Shown: positions 1 to 11,438 of the stretch, in pieces
Position numbering within the stretch: the first letter of the stretch is position 1
How the letters are laid out: every line of letters begins with the position of its first letter
NCBI GenBank assembly: GCA_050084985.1
Contig: JBITNC010000001.1
Coordinates: forward strand, 119,660,001 to 119,724,000
Source of the DNA: Nageia nagi
Lineage: Eukaryota; Pinophyta
DNA: 64,000 nucleotides
Direction: 5' to 3'
Translations under genes and position numbers: made by a program
The notes under the pieces: model-generated
What the model was told of the DNA's origin: nothing
What the model saw: only the letters and a program-made list of their open reading frames with translations
Database searches by the model: none

Positions 1-36
1 GATAAATACATTACTTTTCTATATTCTATACCAAAT

Positions 37-320
37 TTGTGGTTTAATTTGGTTGTGGAAATTGGTAGTGCATCTTCATCTTTTTTATCCTTTGAAGTTG
101 TGGTGGTAACTCTTTTGTCAAATGATATGATGAGGAAAGCCATGGAGGACATATCAAAGGATTCCCTAATAGTAAGAGGACATGGAAAGGAAAAAGAAAA
201 ATCGAGATCTATTGATAGATCTAAATCTAGAGGTAGATCTAAGTCTTGAGGGAGATTTGAAGTAAAATGTTTAAAATGTTGCAAGTCTAGCCATACAAAG
301 AAAGAGTGTAGATCCTAGAA
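37..320 (+). pseudogene. copia gag C-terminal part with zinc knuckle (element H)
   Basis: The 70-codon open stretch contains the copia gag motif VVVTLLSNDMMRKAMED followed by a basic Lys/Arg/Ser-rich tail. A one-stop break at 247-249 is followed in frame by a CX2CX4HX4C zinc knuckle (residues C-L-K-C, H, C) at about 262-306, the nucleic-acid-binding motif of the capsid protein. The N-terminal part of gag lies outside the window. Confidence 0.85.
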
Positions 321-424
321 AGAGATATGATGAATCCACTTTGACATAGGTAAATAAATATAATAATGAATTAGGGGATATTTATCTAGCATCTTGATCT
401 ATAATATCATATCATAATGATTAT

Positions 425-724
425 TTGATCAATATTAGAGCCTATTTTCATATGGATCCTTATAGGGAGTGGTTCAATGAATATGAAAAATATGATGGTG
501 TGAAGGTGCTTTTGGGATATGATAGACTAGTTAGAATCATTGATCATGGAAGGGTGAAGGTATTTATGCATGATATTAGGGTTCGATTCCTCTTAGGTGT
601 GATGCACATTATTGGCCTTACTAGAAATTTAATTTATGTAAGCAAGATGACTAATGCAGATGTAGATTTTAGCAACAATAAGACTTCATGTAATATGATT
701 CATGGATCTATGGTGTTGGCATGA
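425..724 (+). pseudogene. copia aspartic protease remnant (element H)
   Basis: About 100 codons match the protease region of copia polyproteins: an N-terminal stretch ending FHMDPYREWF, the G-YDRLVRIIDHGRVKV part, and the C-terminal block GLTRNLIYVSKM. The expected catalytic D-S-G-A just before the Y-H-M block reads N-I-R-A, so the active-site Asp is gone. The protease normally matures the polyprotein; this copy cannot. Confidence 0.8.
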
Positions 725-829
725 GGGGTTTAGGATAGAACCTTGTCCAAGTTGTTGGGAAAAACTATGATAAATGAGTGTAATAGCTCATTTATTTGTG
801 AGATTGAATTAGATCAAACTTAATTTGAT

Positions 830-1450
830 AATTCAACACTTTGGCATCAAAGGATGGTACATATTAGTGAAAAGGGATTATGTACTTTATACATAAAAGG
901 TATGGTTGAAGGTATTCCTAATTGTTCAATGGGTTTTAATTTTTGTAAGCATTGCATTTATGGAAAGCAAAATCATGTAAGTTTTCCATCTGGTGCTACA
1001 AGATCTAAAGGGGTGTTAGATCTGATCCATAGTAATATTTATGGTCCTATTCCTATCTCATCCCTTGGAAAATTCATGATACTATATTTCTTTCATTGAT
1101 TATTTTTCAAGGTAATCATGGATATAATTTCTTAAAATAAAATTTGAAGTGTTTGATAAATTTCAAGAATTTAAAGCACTAGTTGAGAACCAAATTGATA
1201 AGAAAATCAAGATGTTGAGGTCTAATAATGGAGGAGAATGCTATTATAATAAATTTGAGTATTTTTTTAAGAAATGTGGCATTGCAAGGTATAAGAATAC
1301 TTTGTATACATCTCAATAGAATGAAGTTGCAAAGAGATTAAATATATCTTTTATAGAAAATAAAAGGATTATGCTTAGTGGTGTTGGCTTGGCATAAGCA
1401 ATATAGGTAGAGGTAGTGGATATGGTTTGCTACCTATTAAATTAATCTTC
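830..1450 (+). pseudogene. copia GAG-pre-integrase and integrase remnant (element H)
   Basis: The zinc-binding HHCC domain is recognisable (LWHQRMVHIS, then FCKHCIYGK). The integrase core follows, with frameshifts near 1100 and a stop at 1317-1319. The three metal-binding acidic positions of the DD35E core are all replaced: Asp to Asn at 1034-1036 (HSN), Asp to Asn at 1224-1226 (RSNNGGE), and Glu to Lys at 1332-1334 (VAKRLN). The last two are still 35 codons apart, which supports the alignment. The enzyme is inactive. Confidence 0.85.
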
Positions 1451-1541
1451 TAAATCAACATTTCTTGATCAAAATCCATTTTGGTTTTGTAATAAACCAT
1501 CTCTATAACATATTAGATTTTTTTTCTAGTATGATGCATTC

Positions 1542-2245
1542 ATGCATATTCGAAAGGAGAGAAGGGGTAAACTTGATAATAAGGTTGTTAAGTGTATATT
1601 TATTAGTTATAAAGATGGAGTTAAAGGATATAGACTTTGGAATCCAAAAACTAAAATTATTTTTTATAGTAGAGATGTTGTATTTAAAGAAATGAAAAGT
1701 GATCCCAATAAGGAAGTAACATAAGAAGAACCTAAAAAAGTGTAGTTTGAGCTCATAGAAGATGAGTCTATGTTCACACCAGTGTTAAGAAGATCAACAT
1801 AAGAGGTATAGCACAACTTATTTTTGTTCTTCTTTTGATCTTTGTGTTACTAATGAATATCTTAGGATAGTTAGATAAGTTTTTAATTTTGAAGAGGAAA
1901 ATCTTTGGGAAGAGGCAATGAACTACGAAATGATTACCTTAGAAAAGAGTAAGATATGGGATCTAGTAGAATTATATATAGAAATAAAGGTAATTGGTTA
2001 CAAATGGATTTTTAAGAAGAAGCAAAATGTTGAAGGAAAATTAAAGAAATATAAAGCTCACCTTGTTGCAAAAGGTTATTCTTAAGTAGAGGGAATTGAT
2101 TATGATGAAGTATTTTCTCTTGTTGTAAATTTAAACTTTTATAATATTTATTTTATTTATGTCTACTACATTTGATTTGGAAGTAAAGAAAATGGATGTA
2201 AAACATGCATTCCTTCATGGAGATTTGGAGGAAGAAAAAAAAAAA

Positions 2246-2294
<49 letters not shown>

Positions 2295-2760
2295 ATTGTT
2301 GAAGAAAAGGAGGATCTTCTATGTAAGTTAAAAAAATCTTTGTACAAACTGAAACACTCACCTAGAATGTGGTATCAGAAATTTGATACTTATATTTTTG
2401 GACTTGATTTTGTTTGTAGCAATGTTGATCATTGTGTATAATTAAAGAATATTGGTAATGAGTTTTTTATTATAACATTGTATGTTGGTGATATGTTACT
2501 AATTGGAAAGAGTAAACAAATGATCAATGTTGTGAAGTCTCTATTAGCATCATAGTTTGATATGAAAAATCTTATCCTTGCAAATTTCATTTTGTGCATG
2601 TAGATAAGTAGAGATGTTCAAACAAAATGTTATGGATGAATCATAAAAAGTATGTTGAGACTATTTTAAAGAGATTCAATATGCAAGATTGTAAACTTGT
2701 GAAGATTCTTATTCCTTTGAGTGCAAAGTTAGAAAATTTATCAGGTGTAAAACTAGACTT
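1542..2760 (+). pseudogene. copia reverse transcriptase remnant (element H)
   Basis: The integrase tail (KDGVKGYRLWNPKTKIIFYSRDVVF) leads into RT: WDLVE, then KWIFKKK, AHLVAKGYS, AFLHGDLEE, KEDLLCKLKKSLYKLK and MWYQKF. The catalytic Y-V-D-D reads Y-V-G-D at 2481-2492, so the first catalytic Asp is lost. An A-run plus AT microsatellite (2228-2297) sits where the E-I-Y-M-E-Q-P-E-G-F block should be and joins two different frames. RNase H is not recognisable; homology ends soon after the KYVETILKRFNM block at 2648-2683. Confidence 0.85.
2228..2297. repeat. A-run and (AT)n microsatellite inside the RT remnant
   Basis: A run of A (about 2228-2240) is followed by alternating TA/AT to about 2297, with one TT interruption near 2281. 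It replaces part of the RT palm-adjacent coding sequence of element H. Confidence 0.95.
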
Positions 2761-2879
2761 TGTAATCTCTATCAACAATATTCTAGACCACCATGGGGAT
2801 TGGAAAGGTAAAATTATGTTACATATTAATACCATATTTTTTATCATGTGAATGGATATGGCTATCTCTTTATTAATAA

Positions 2880-3110
2880 AACATTTCTTGAACACTCAAA
2901 TAACTTCTTACAACACTCCTCAATCTCAATAAAAGCTAGAAATTGTTCAAAGGTTAGACTATCCTTACAATGTTGTTAAAAATCCTTGTTACAATATTTC
3001 TAAGCCTTAGCAATCTCCAAATTTTTCATTTCACACTTGGATTTGCAAATCCAAGCATGTGAAATTTGAAACTTAGGAAACTCCTCTAGTTGAATGAAAT
3101 TATCCATTAT
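2880..3110 (-). pseudogene. Unrecognised protein-like remnant
   Basis: Read on the minus strand from 3107 towards 2880, one frame gives about 75 codons with protein-like composition, rich in Lys, Glu, Phe and Cys (it begins MDNFIQLEEFPKFQISHAW), with only two stops. I do not recognise the family. The rest of 2760-3180 holds nothing else I can identify. The LTR of H could lie here, but no TG..CA boundary is supported. Confidence 0.3.
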
Positions 3111-3180
3111 CTTCTTATACCTAACCACATCATGGATGATATGAACATATCAACTATGAGAGATGATAGCCTAAAAAAAA

Positions 3181-4075
3181 TTATAAAGTAAATCCCATGA
3201 TAAATATGGATGTAATGACCATATGATAATCATAAAATGAATTTTCTAAGAATTCAATATAGATAGTTTTATGGTCTATAATGATTGTAGGATACACACA
3301 AAATGGGGTTTTTATAAAAGGCTCTAAGACATGTATGCAAATTATGAAAGAATACATAAGGCCTAGGAATTGTTTGATAATAAGCATGATGCAAACATAG
3401 TTACATAGTCTATAATGATTACAAGATATACACAAAATGGGTTTCTAAAATAGGCCCTAAGATATGAACACAAAAAAGGGAAGAATACATAAGGCATAGG
3501 AATTGTTTGAAAAGATGTGTGATGCAAATATAATTTTATAGTTTATAATAACTATAAAATACACATAAAATGGGTTTTATGAAAAGAAGCCCTAAGATAT
3601 GTATGTAAAATATGGAATAATACACAAGTCCTAAGAATTATTTGATGCAATGCATGATGCAAACATAGTTTCATGATTTGTAATGATTTTAGAATACACA
3701 CAAAATCAAGTTTCTAAAAATGACCTAAGACATGTATGTAAAATATTGAAAAATGCATAAGGCCCAAGAATTATTTGATAAGATGAATTATGAAAATAGA
3801 GTTTCATGGAATGAAATGATTGGAGGATATATAATTCATTGTTGTATTAAGGATGCCCTTAAGCACTTGGGATCCAATGCTAAACACATAACCTTTGTAT
3901 GTATTTTACATGCATACATTCATGTAGGTCTAGTAGATGAGGGTTGTAAATATGTTAATAGTATGGGTTACTCTTATTACATTATTCCTAGGATGAATCA
4001 TTATTCATGTATTATTTACCTTCTTGGTTGTGTAGCTTATCAACATTATGAAGAACTTATATGATTTCTTTGATG
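3181..4075 (+). pseudogene. PPR (pentatricopeptide repeat) pseudogene fragment, tandem units plus C-terminal part
   Basis: Degenerate PPR units recur with the core D-A-N-I-V-S-W-x-x-M-I-x-G-Y-x-Q-N-G-F and, after a gap, I-H-K-A-Q-E-L-F-D-K-M. The core starts near 3388, 3521, 3656 and 3789, a spacing of 133-135 bp (about 45 codons). The last unit runs into a longer open stretch (3753-4064) resembling the C-terminal end of plant PLS-type PPR proteins: SWNEMIGGYI, HITFVCILHAYIHVGLVDEG, then the YI-PRMNHYSCIIYLLG block. PPR proteins normally bind organellar RNA. Many stops make this a pseudogene, and no E+ or DYW domain is seen. Confidence 0.8.
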
Positions 4076-4640
4076 GACAATTGGCATTCTATTATGGTTG
4101 CAAGCATGAAATTTACTTTTCCCTTTGTGTTAGAGTTATGGGAGTGATATATCCTCCCCTAAAGGAACCCATATGTGTTTCATATAATTGGAGAGTTAGC
4201 TTGGTGGTTTTAGAATTTTGATAAGTCTATAGATAAATTGCTATTTATTTATATTTAGCTTAATTGTATATTTTTGAATGAAATCCTACTATTTCAAATC
4301 CTACCTGGTGTGTAATATTATCATCTCACCTGATTGAGTAAGTGGATCTCTCACCTCTTAAACTTTAAACATAAGTATTTTTTGTAAGGGTTCTTTTTAT
4401 GGTTTAACTAATGTGTTCCTTAATTGTTGGACTAGGATTTGATTCCCAATTATAAATCCTATTTACTTCATTATTTATTATTATGAGGACCCATATATAA
4501 TTATAAATGTTATGTGGTTATCCTTGAGTAAAATTCCCTAATCTTGACTATGATTTTAGGGGAGTTTAACATTATGTTTAACACTCATTTTATGTGAGCC
4601 TTATATGGATTTTTAAGATCAAAAATTGGATAATGTCTAT
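4076..4640. other. Unassigned AT-rich spacer between PPR fragments
   Basis: No coding similarity, LTR boundary or tandem repeat recognised. It separates the PPR C-terminal fragment from another block of PPR-derived repeats. Confidence 0.5.
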
Positions 4641-4649
4641 TTGAGGTCA

Positions 4650-5120
4650 TATATTTTATGGTCTAGAATGATTATAGGATATGCATAAAATGTATTTTCT
4701 AAAAAATTCCCTATGATATGTATGCAAAATGTGGAAGAATACACAAGTCCTAAGAATTGTTTGAGAATACACATGATGCAAATATAGTTTCATGGTCTAC
4801 AAGGATTACAGGATATGCATAAACTATTTTTTTTTGAAAACTCCCTAAGATATATATAAACAAAAAGAGGAAGAATACATAAGTTTTGGTAATTATTTAA
4901 TAAGATGCATAATCCAAACATGGTTTCATGATCTAGAATGATTGCAATATACACATAAAATGAATTTTCTAAAAAATACTCTAAGATATGTATGCAAAAT
5001 GGGTTTTTTGAAAAATGCCCTAAGATATGTATGCAAAAAGGGTAAGAATACATAGGGCCTAAGAATTATTTGATAATATGCAAGATGAAAATACAATTTC
5101 ATGATTTTTAATGACCACAT
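4650..5120 (+). pseudogene. PPR-derived tandem repeats, second block (left of inserted element)
   Basis: Degenerate copies of the same ~135-bp PPR unit. 'Ala-Asn-Ile-Val-Ser' cores lie near 4778, 4915 and 5085, each followed by G-Y/M-H-K-like and F-E-K-A-L-R-like segments, with multiple stops. The last unit stops inside its core at about 5120, where the inverted-repeat element begins. The array resumes at 6671 in a downstream part of the same unit. Confidence 0.7.
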
Positions 5121-6670
5121 CCTCTAGCCAAATTTAACCATATACCCCTAAAATTTATGTAAAATTAACCATCATATACCCCCAAAATTTATGTAAAATC
5201 TACCATTTCTCTACTGTATAATCTACCACCACACCATCACTCACCTATGTACCTCAAAAATTTATGTCTATACCCCAAAATTTATATGTATATATCCCCA
5301 TGATTTATGTATATATACATCTAAAGTTTATATGTTCAGAATATACAAAAATCAAAATTTTCATTGCATATTATTTTTGATTAGTGGCATATTGGTTAGT
5401 GCATTTCATCCATAAATTGATCACTCCTATTTGAATCTTTCCCAAACATTTTCTAACAATACATAAAAATATTTGGGTCCATATTTTTAACTCATATACA
5501 CCAAAAATTTATATGTATATACCCCCAAAATTTATGTGTATATACCCCAAAATTTATATGTATATACCTCTAAAATTTATATATATACCCCTAAAATTTA
5601 TAAGTATATAACCCAAAATTTATGTATATACACCTAAATTTTATGCATAAATATTTGGTGTATATGAGCCTTGAGATAAAAAACATGGACCCAAAAATAT
5701 CTAAAGTGTTGGTGGAAAAGGTCTAGGCAAGATTCAAATATGGATCACTAATTTTTGGATGCAATGCACTAACTACTATGCCATTGAGTTGGAAATAATA
5801 TGCAATGAAATTTTATTTTTTATATATTTTAAACACAAACTTTGGGCATATAAACACAAATTCTAATGGTATATACATAAATTATAGGGGTAGATGCACC
5901 TTCAAATGATCATAACTTTTGATCCAATCATTGAATCATCTAAAAATTTTGAGGAGAGCTAGATATGGGTTTTCATGATTTAGTTACCACCTCATATGGG
6001 AGGGATACCCCCAAATGGAAAGTTTTTTTATTGGTCTAAATCCATCATTTAGTGCCCCAAAATTAGCTTTTAGTTTCAATTTTTAGGATTTTCTAATAAG
6101 AAGACTTTAATATCTTTTGTTGTAGAATTTATTTAGGAGAATAAATTAGGAAGCATCTTATTCCATGTTAACTAGGCTTGTATACCAAGTTTGGTTACAA
6201 TCTGAGGAACTTTCTATTTTTAGAAACTTTCTATTTTAAGTAATGTCCTAGTTTCCAAATTGTTCGTTATTTTTTTTGAGTGGGGAGTTTCCTTATTTCT
6301 ATATTACCTATAGTAATAGATCTTAAAAGGTAGTTTAGATTTACAAGAATAAATAATTCTTGTTAATTTTATTCTTCCATTGATTTTCTTATTATGTAAA
6401 TCAATTTTTTTGAAGATTTTTTTTTATCTCTTGTAGGAATTTTCACCAATATACATAAATGTTTTTAGGGTTTACACATATAAATTCTAGGAGTATATAC
6501 ATGAAAAAATTGGGGGTATATACATATAAATCCTAAGGGTTCATAAGTAAATGATGAAGTGGTGGAAAATTGTATGATGGGATGGTGGCATATTTTATAT
6601 AAATTTTGGGGGTATATGTTGGTGGATTTTACATAAACTTTGGACATATATGGTCGAATTTGACTAGAGG
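5121..6670. mobile_element. 1550-bp terminal-inverted-repeat (foldback/MITE-like) element
   Basis: The left end starts CCTCTAGCCAAATTTAACC. The right end, read in reverse complement, starts CCTCTAGTCAAATTCGACC, and similarity continues for roughly 200 bp (about 5121-5330 against 6460-6670). Both arms are made largely of repeats like ATACCCCCAAAATTTATGT. A second, inner inverted repeat pairs about 5355-5505 with 5655-5820. No transposase is visible and I could not define a target-site duplication. The element sits inside a PPR unit, which dates it after the PPR array. Superfamily unknown. Confidence 0.75.
5450..5645. repeat. Minisatellite of ~20-24 bp ATATACCCCCAAAATTTATGT-type units
   Basis: Consecutive near-copies of 'tatacccc(c)aaaatttatgtgta' lie between the arms of the inner inverted repeat. 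Related units also make up both terminal arms (5145-5330 and 6470-6650). Confidence 0.75.
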
Positions 6671-7180
6671 AGAGCCTTCTCCCTTATGAATTGGGTTTTT
6701 TGAAAAATACCTTAAGACATATATACAAAATATGGAATAATGAATAAGGATAGAGAATTATTTGGCAATATGGATGATGCAAACATAATTTTATGGTCTG
6801 CAATGATTGTAACATATGTACAAATTATTTTTTCTAAAAAATAACCTAATATATGTATACAAAATTTGGAAGAGTAAATAATACTCAAGAATTATTTGAT
6901 AAGACACATGATGTAAACATAGTTTCATGGTCTGCAATGGTTGTAGGATATAAACAAAATGGATTTTCTAAAAAAGACCCTAATATATGTATGTAAAATA
7001 TGGAAGAATACATAAGGTATAGGAATTATTTAAAATGATAAATGATACAAATATAGTTTCATCATCTACAATGATTGTAGGATATGCATAAAATAGATTT
7101 TCTAAAACATAACCTAAGACACGTATGTAAAAGGAAAAACAATACAAGGCATGAACATTTAATAAAAATGTAGAAGAATA
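6671..7180 (+). pseudogene. PPR-derived tandem repeats (right of inserted element)
   Basis: The array resumes with G-F-F-E-K-Y-L-like sequence at 6691. Cores of the D-A-N-I-I/V type start near 6776, 6910 and 7044, spaced 134 bp apart, as in the block at 3388-3789. Units contain stops. After about 7180 the similarity ends in a CT-rich stretch. Confidence 0.7.
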
Positions 7181-7575
7181 CTTGCTTGCACCAGCACCTC
7201 TACTCACATCACCTCTCCTTTCCTCTTCTCTACTCCTTACCCACTTTCTATGCTCAAGATTTATTATTATTTTTTTTTGAGATGGGGAGTGTTTTAAAAC
7301 TGCATCCCTATGTTTTTTTGGGGTAGGTTAAAATTACCCCCTTAAAAACCATTGATATAATATATTTGTTTCTTCCCACCTTTACCTTTCCATTTATTTT
7401 TTATTTTTTAGGGTCAATTTTAAATCATCTCTTAGGGATTTTATGGGAATATTTTAAAATCACCCCACAAAAGTGCTAGTAAAACCATAAATGTAGGTTG
7501 TTTAAGACTTTCATCACATAATCACCTCAAATTGCCTACCTATAAAGCCCATTTTTTATTTAGTGATGTAAAGTG
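7181..7575. other. Unassigned spacer
   Basis: A CT-rich stretch at 7196-7250 is followed by AT-rich sequence with short inverted pieces (for example GGGGTAGGTTAAAATTACCCCC near 7320). Nothing coding is recognised. Confidence 0.4.
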
Positions 7576-7579
7576 CTCA

Positions 7580-8165
7580 TTGCATCTATAATCTATTAAT
7601 TTATTTATAAATGGTTGATTGCACTGATACTATTAGTTACATATGCAATCAACTAGATGCAAATACAAGTATTTGATTACATCTATAACTAACTATTTAT
7701 GTCTGTAACTAGCCAGTTGCACCTTTTGCACTTGCAAATAGCTAGTTCCATCTACAACTAGTTGGTTGCATACATAAATAGTTGGTTGCATTTGTAACTT
7801 GTTGATTGTAGGTGCAATTTATCAATTGTAAGTGCAATCAATAGGATATATATGCAACTAGTTGAATACATCTATAATAAATTGGTTGCAAGTGCAACTA
7901 GTTGGTTGCATCTACAATCATTCAGTAGCATTCATAACCAATTGATTGCTCCTATAACCTATAGTTGGAAATATAACTAGCTCCAATAAATAACTATTAT
8001 CCCTACAAATAATTTGGTATGCATATCTATAACCAGTTAGTTACAAGTATAATTAGTTGGTTGCATCTATAACTAGTCAGTTGCAAGCACAACCAATTAG
8101 TTGCATTTGCAACCAGATGTTTGTAGATACAACTAGTTGGTTATGTTCAATTATTGGTGGTTCCA
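7580..8165. repeat. Degenerate minisatellite, ~20-22 bp units of GTTGCATCTACAACTAGTTG type
   Basis: Some 25 diverged units built on 'gttgcatctataactagttg' follow one another, with many 'aactagtt' and 'ggttgca' blocks. Units vary in length and sequence, so the array is old. The short open frame at 8057-8239 is a by-product of the repeat. Confidence 0.8.
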
Positions 8166-8239
8166 AACATAACCTAATATTTATGTCCAAAACTTTATGG
8201 TTGTTTATGCTACTAGTATATTTTTTCTTCAATTATTAA

Positions 8240-11200
8240 TCTTATTGAATTTAATTTTATAAAGAAAATATCATTTATATCAACTTGTTAATATAGATAT
8301 TTATTTAGAACATGTTAACCTTCCACATTTATATCAATTTTAAATGTTGGATGATTTATTATTATTTTGAATAAAAACATTTCTTCTTATCCTAAAGTTT
8401 TTAGTTACTTATTCCATTATTTCAAGTCCTTTACTAATTACCAATTATTATTAATAAATAAATTTATATCATTAATTTCATAATCCTTAGGTAATTATCA
8501 TCATCTTACTTTTTGTAGATCATTTAATATTTTATGTGAAAGGGTTTCATATAATTAACATTATTTTAATAATTATGGTTAATAGATTTTACATATATTA
8601 ATTTAAAATGGAAAAAAAAATATTTAATTTTTTTATTTTGTATAGTGTTGGAGTTTGCACAATCCAACTAAATGATAGAAGTGGAAGATTATAGGATGGA
8701 TACAAAGAATAAAAAAAACAAAATTATATTAATCAATGTATTATTGAAGCTAAAATAATTTTCTTCTTTGACAAATTAATTCTATTTTTCAAAAATATCT
8801 TATCAAATATTTTATATATTACAAATTATCATTTTACTTATTATTTGATTATTTCACTAAGAAAAATGATCTTTTTGTAAAAAAAAAAGAATTAAAGGTG
8901 TGAATAATATAAGATCAAATCTAACATTATGAAATAAATAGGAGAGAGTCTGGAATACATGAGTAGGCAACCTCCCCCTAAAAAAATGTGAATACCCCTT
9001 AGCATGAAGTATGGTGTGAAATATATCGATGCATAGGCATGAGGTTTTATGCAAAGGTTTGGTGGATTTGCAAAGCCCAAATATGTTTGGATGGAGGATG
9101 ATGAAGTGTTATAGAAACAAGATATGGTAGAACTTGGCAAATTAGAGTCAGATGATGGATTAAGATTCAAAATAAGGAACGTAATTATTTGGAAATTTAT
9201 GCACTTTCTTCTATGTTGTAGGTGTAGAGCTTTCTTAGCAATATCATAGTATGAATGATGATTAGGTTTCATGTTGTTGAGGTAATCTCTGATGTATGTG
9301 GTTGTGCTTTCTTAGGACTAGAATGACTAGCATTCCCCATCCTTGATGTGCATTTGATGTCAGTTTAGATTCTCCATTTCTAGCATCTTAAATGTGGATC
9401 AATTAGGAAGAAGGAATCATGAGATTATTATAATTTTTCTAAACTAGAATGCTAAAGAGATGTAATCATATGAGATCTACAATTGATTAGTTATATACTA
9501 TGGCTAGGTAGCAATTGTAGCAAAAAAAATGTCAATAATGTTGTAATAGCAGAAGAAATTGTAAAGAGTTGTAATAGGAGATGAATATTATCATCATATG
9601 GTTGCATTTGAGCTATATATAGGTAATGGTTAGGTGATAGAATGATTTACTTCCATGTAATAGGTTTTGGGACCCTAAAAAAACACATGTCTAACAAGTT
9701 TTGAAATATTGTAATAGGTTTATGTGTTCTTGCATATTGCACTTTGTTGGTAATTTTAACATTTAATTCTAATATCAATGATTTATTTTATAGGAGTTGA
9801 AGGTTCTTCTAAAAATGATAATACAATAGTTCAATTCAAAGGTAAGAAGAGTAAGATGATATTTTCATATTTTGGCTTACCATAAATGCTACATCAAAAC
9901 CTATATCTACAAATATAGGTATGAATTAATCTATTAAAATTTTATAAATAATATTGCATTACTTTTACACATATGAGATGAAATCAAAGAGTGATAATAG
10001 ATTTAAATTATTTTTGAAAAATAATTATTTTATTTCTATTGTGACAAAGATTAATACTCCTTTGAAATAAGCTTTCAAATGAATATCACTAGATGCTATT
10101 CCTCCCAAGTGTTAATAATTATATGAGATTATCTAGCTCTAGCCTCATTTTTAGGAAGTCTAAATCAAATGATAATGAAATTAGACCTATTGATCTATCA
10201 ATCAGCCTAGGATTGTAACCCAAATTCAATATCCATTGAATAGAGCATGGTAAGCTTTTAGATCACTATTTTTTTATTCTACTCAAAGGAAAATGATAAT
10301 TTATTAAAGAGAGAATGACCAAATACCTCTAACTAACCTAAACTATTATGCAAACTAGTGCCCTATCCATTGCATCACAGAGTTAAAAGATATTAACAAA
10401 AAATGAAGAAGAATATTGAACCCATTTTCAATCACTCAACCAACATATACTGTGAAATTCATGCACCAAAAAATGTAGAATAAATATTCATTCATTATTT
10501 GATACTTATAATAATAAATGAAGTAGAGACAACAACACATCGTATAATCTCAAGAAAATTTAACAAAGGAAATATCTTTGAAATATTGTAACCAAATATC
10601 ATCATATTGCATAAAAAATTAATACTATATCCAATATCTTCTTTGATTACAACCATAGTATATTACCCAAATAATATGATAAAATATAGAAAAATACTTC
10701 TACCTAACCTACACTACTTGAAAGTTGTGTGCAAGATTACTAGAATATAACCTAGTTCTTGGACATTTCCTAAAAATCACATAATATACACTTTAAAAAT
10801 GGTAAACACAAGACATAAACAAGGCTAAAAAAATTAATAAAAATCCTAAATAGATACCAAAAATCATACCTAACTAGCTTGAATGATCAATAAAAGATCT
10901 TCTCTATGTCTTCCTTTCCCTTTATATAGAGTACTCTATAGGATTCTTTTTTTAAACAAAAATAGATTTAATTTCTCCTAGGATAATCGATGAATTTTTT
11001 TTCAAAAGAACATACTTAAAAACAAAATACTCTTCCTTTAAAATTCACCAATTACTGATAAAATGGAGGTAAAAAGTATATTATCATTGGTTGGAAGGCA
11101 TTGGAAATTCTATAAATGAGGCTTCTTTAGAATCTAACTAGTATGTGTCTTCATGTCCAACTATGTTTCCTAACAAGAGTTTTATATCATTATCTAACAA

Positions 11201-11430
11201 TGGTCCCAAACTTCCATACATTTCATTTCTACAAATACTTAATGAAGAAGAATAACCCTTTCATTGTATAATTTTTATTTTCTTCTTGGAATCATCTCCA
11301 AACTTTCTTTAATCCACTTCTTTCTCTAATGAGTTGAGTCAATTCATCCTCAAAATAGTCATGATTGTGTTTGATAGTGATAGGAATGTTGATACCACTC
11401 ATAAACCTTTGATGATAACTATGCAAATCA
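8240..11430. other. AT-rich spacer with no recognised gene
   Basis: I see no LTR, domain or tandem array here. A 126-codon minus-strand open frame (8892-9272) has no recognisable motif. A short piece at 9799-9880 reads KGKKSKMIFSYFG-like on the plus strand and could be the start of a hAT-type protein, but it is too short to call. Confidence 0.4.
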
Positions 11431-11438
11431 AACAGCCT

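Larger units (their letters stand above)
1..2760 (+). mobile_element. Ty1/copia retrotransposon remnant H (partial, decayed)
   Basis: Collinear remains of a copia polyprotein in the order gag, protease, integrase, reverse transcriptase. The element enters from the left edge, so no 5' LTR is visible, and homology fades after about 2760 with no 3' LTR found. Many stops and several frameshifts break the reading frame, and all key catalytic sites I could locate are mutated (see the domain entries). The copia order, integrase before RT, separates it from the Ty3/gypsy elements elsewhere in the window. It is an old, immobile copy. Confidence 0.9.

Noticed and set aside
2153-2347. Open frames through the (AT)n tract giving Ile-Tyr repeats
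   Set aside because: Products of the microsatellite, not a protein signal.
3181-3435. Minus-strand open frames across the PPR repeats (also 4790-5120 and 6980-7207)
   Set aside because: Antisense shadows of the PPR-derived units; repeats of the same shadow frame recur with each unit.
8892-9272. 126-codon minus-strand open frame as a gene
   Set aside because: No recognisable motif, surrounded by noncoding AT-rich sequence, and of a length expected by chance occasionally in such DNA. Mentioned only within the spacer entry.
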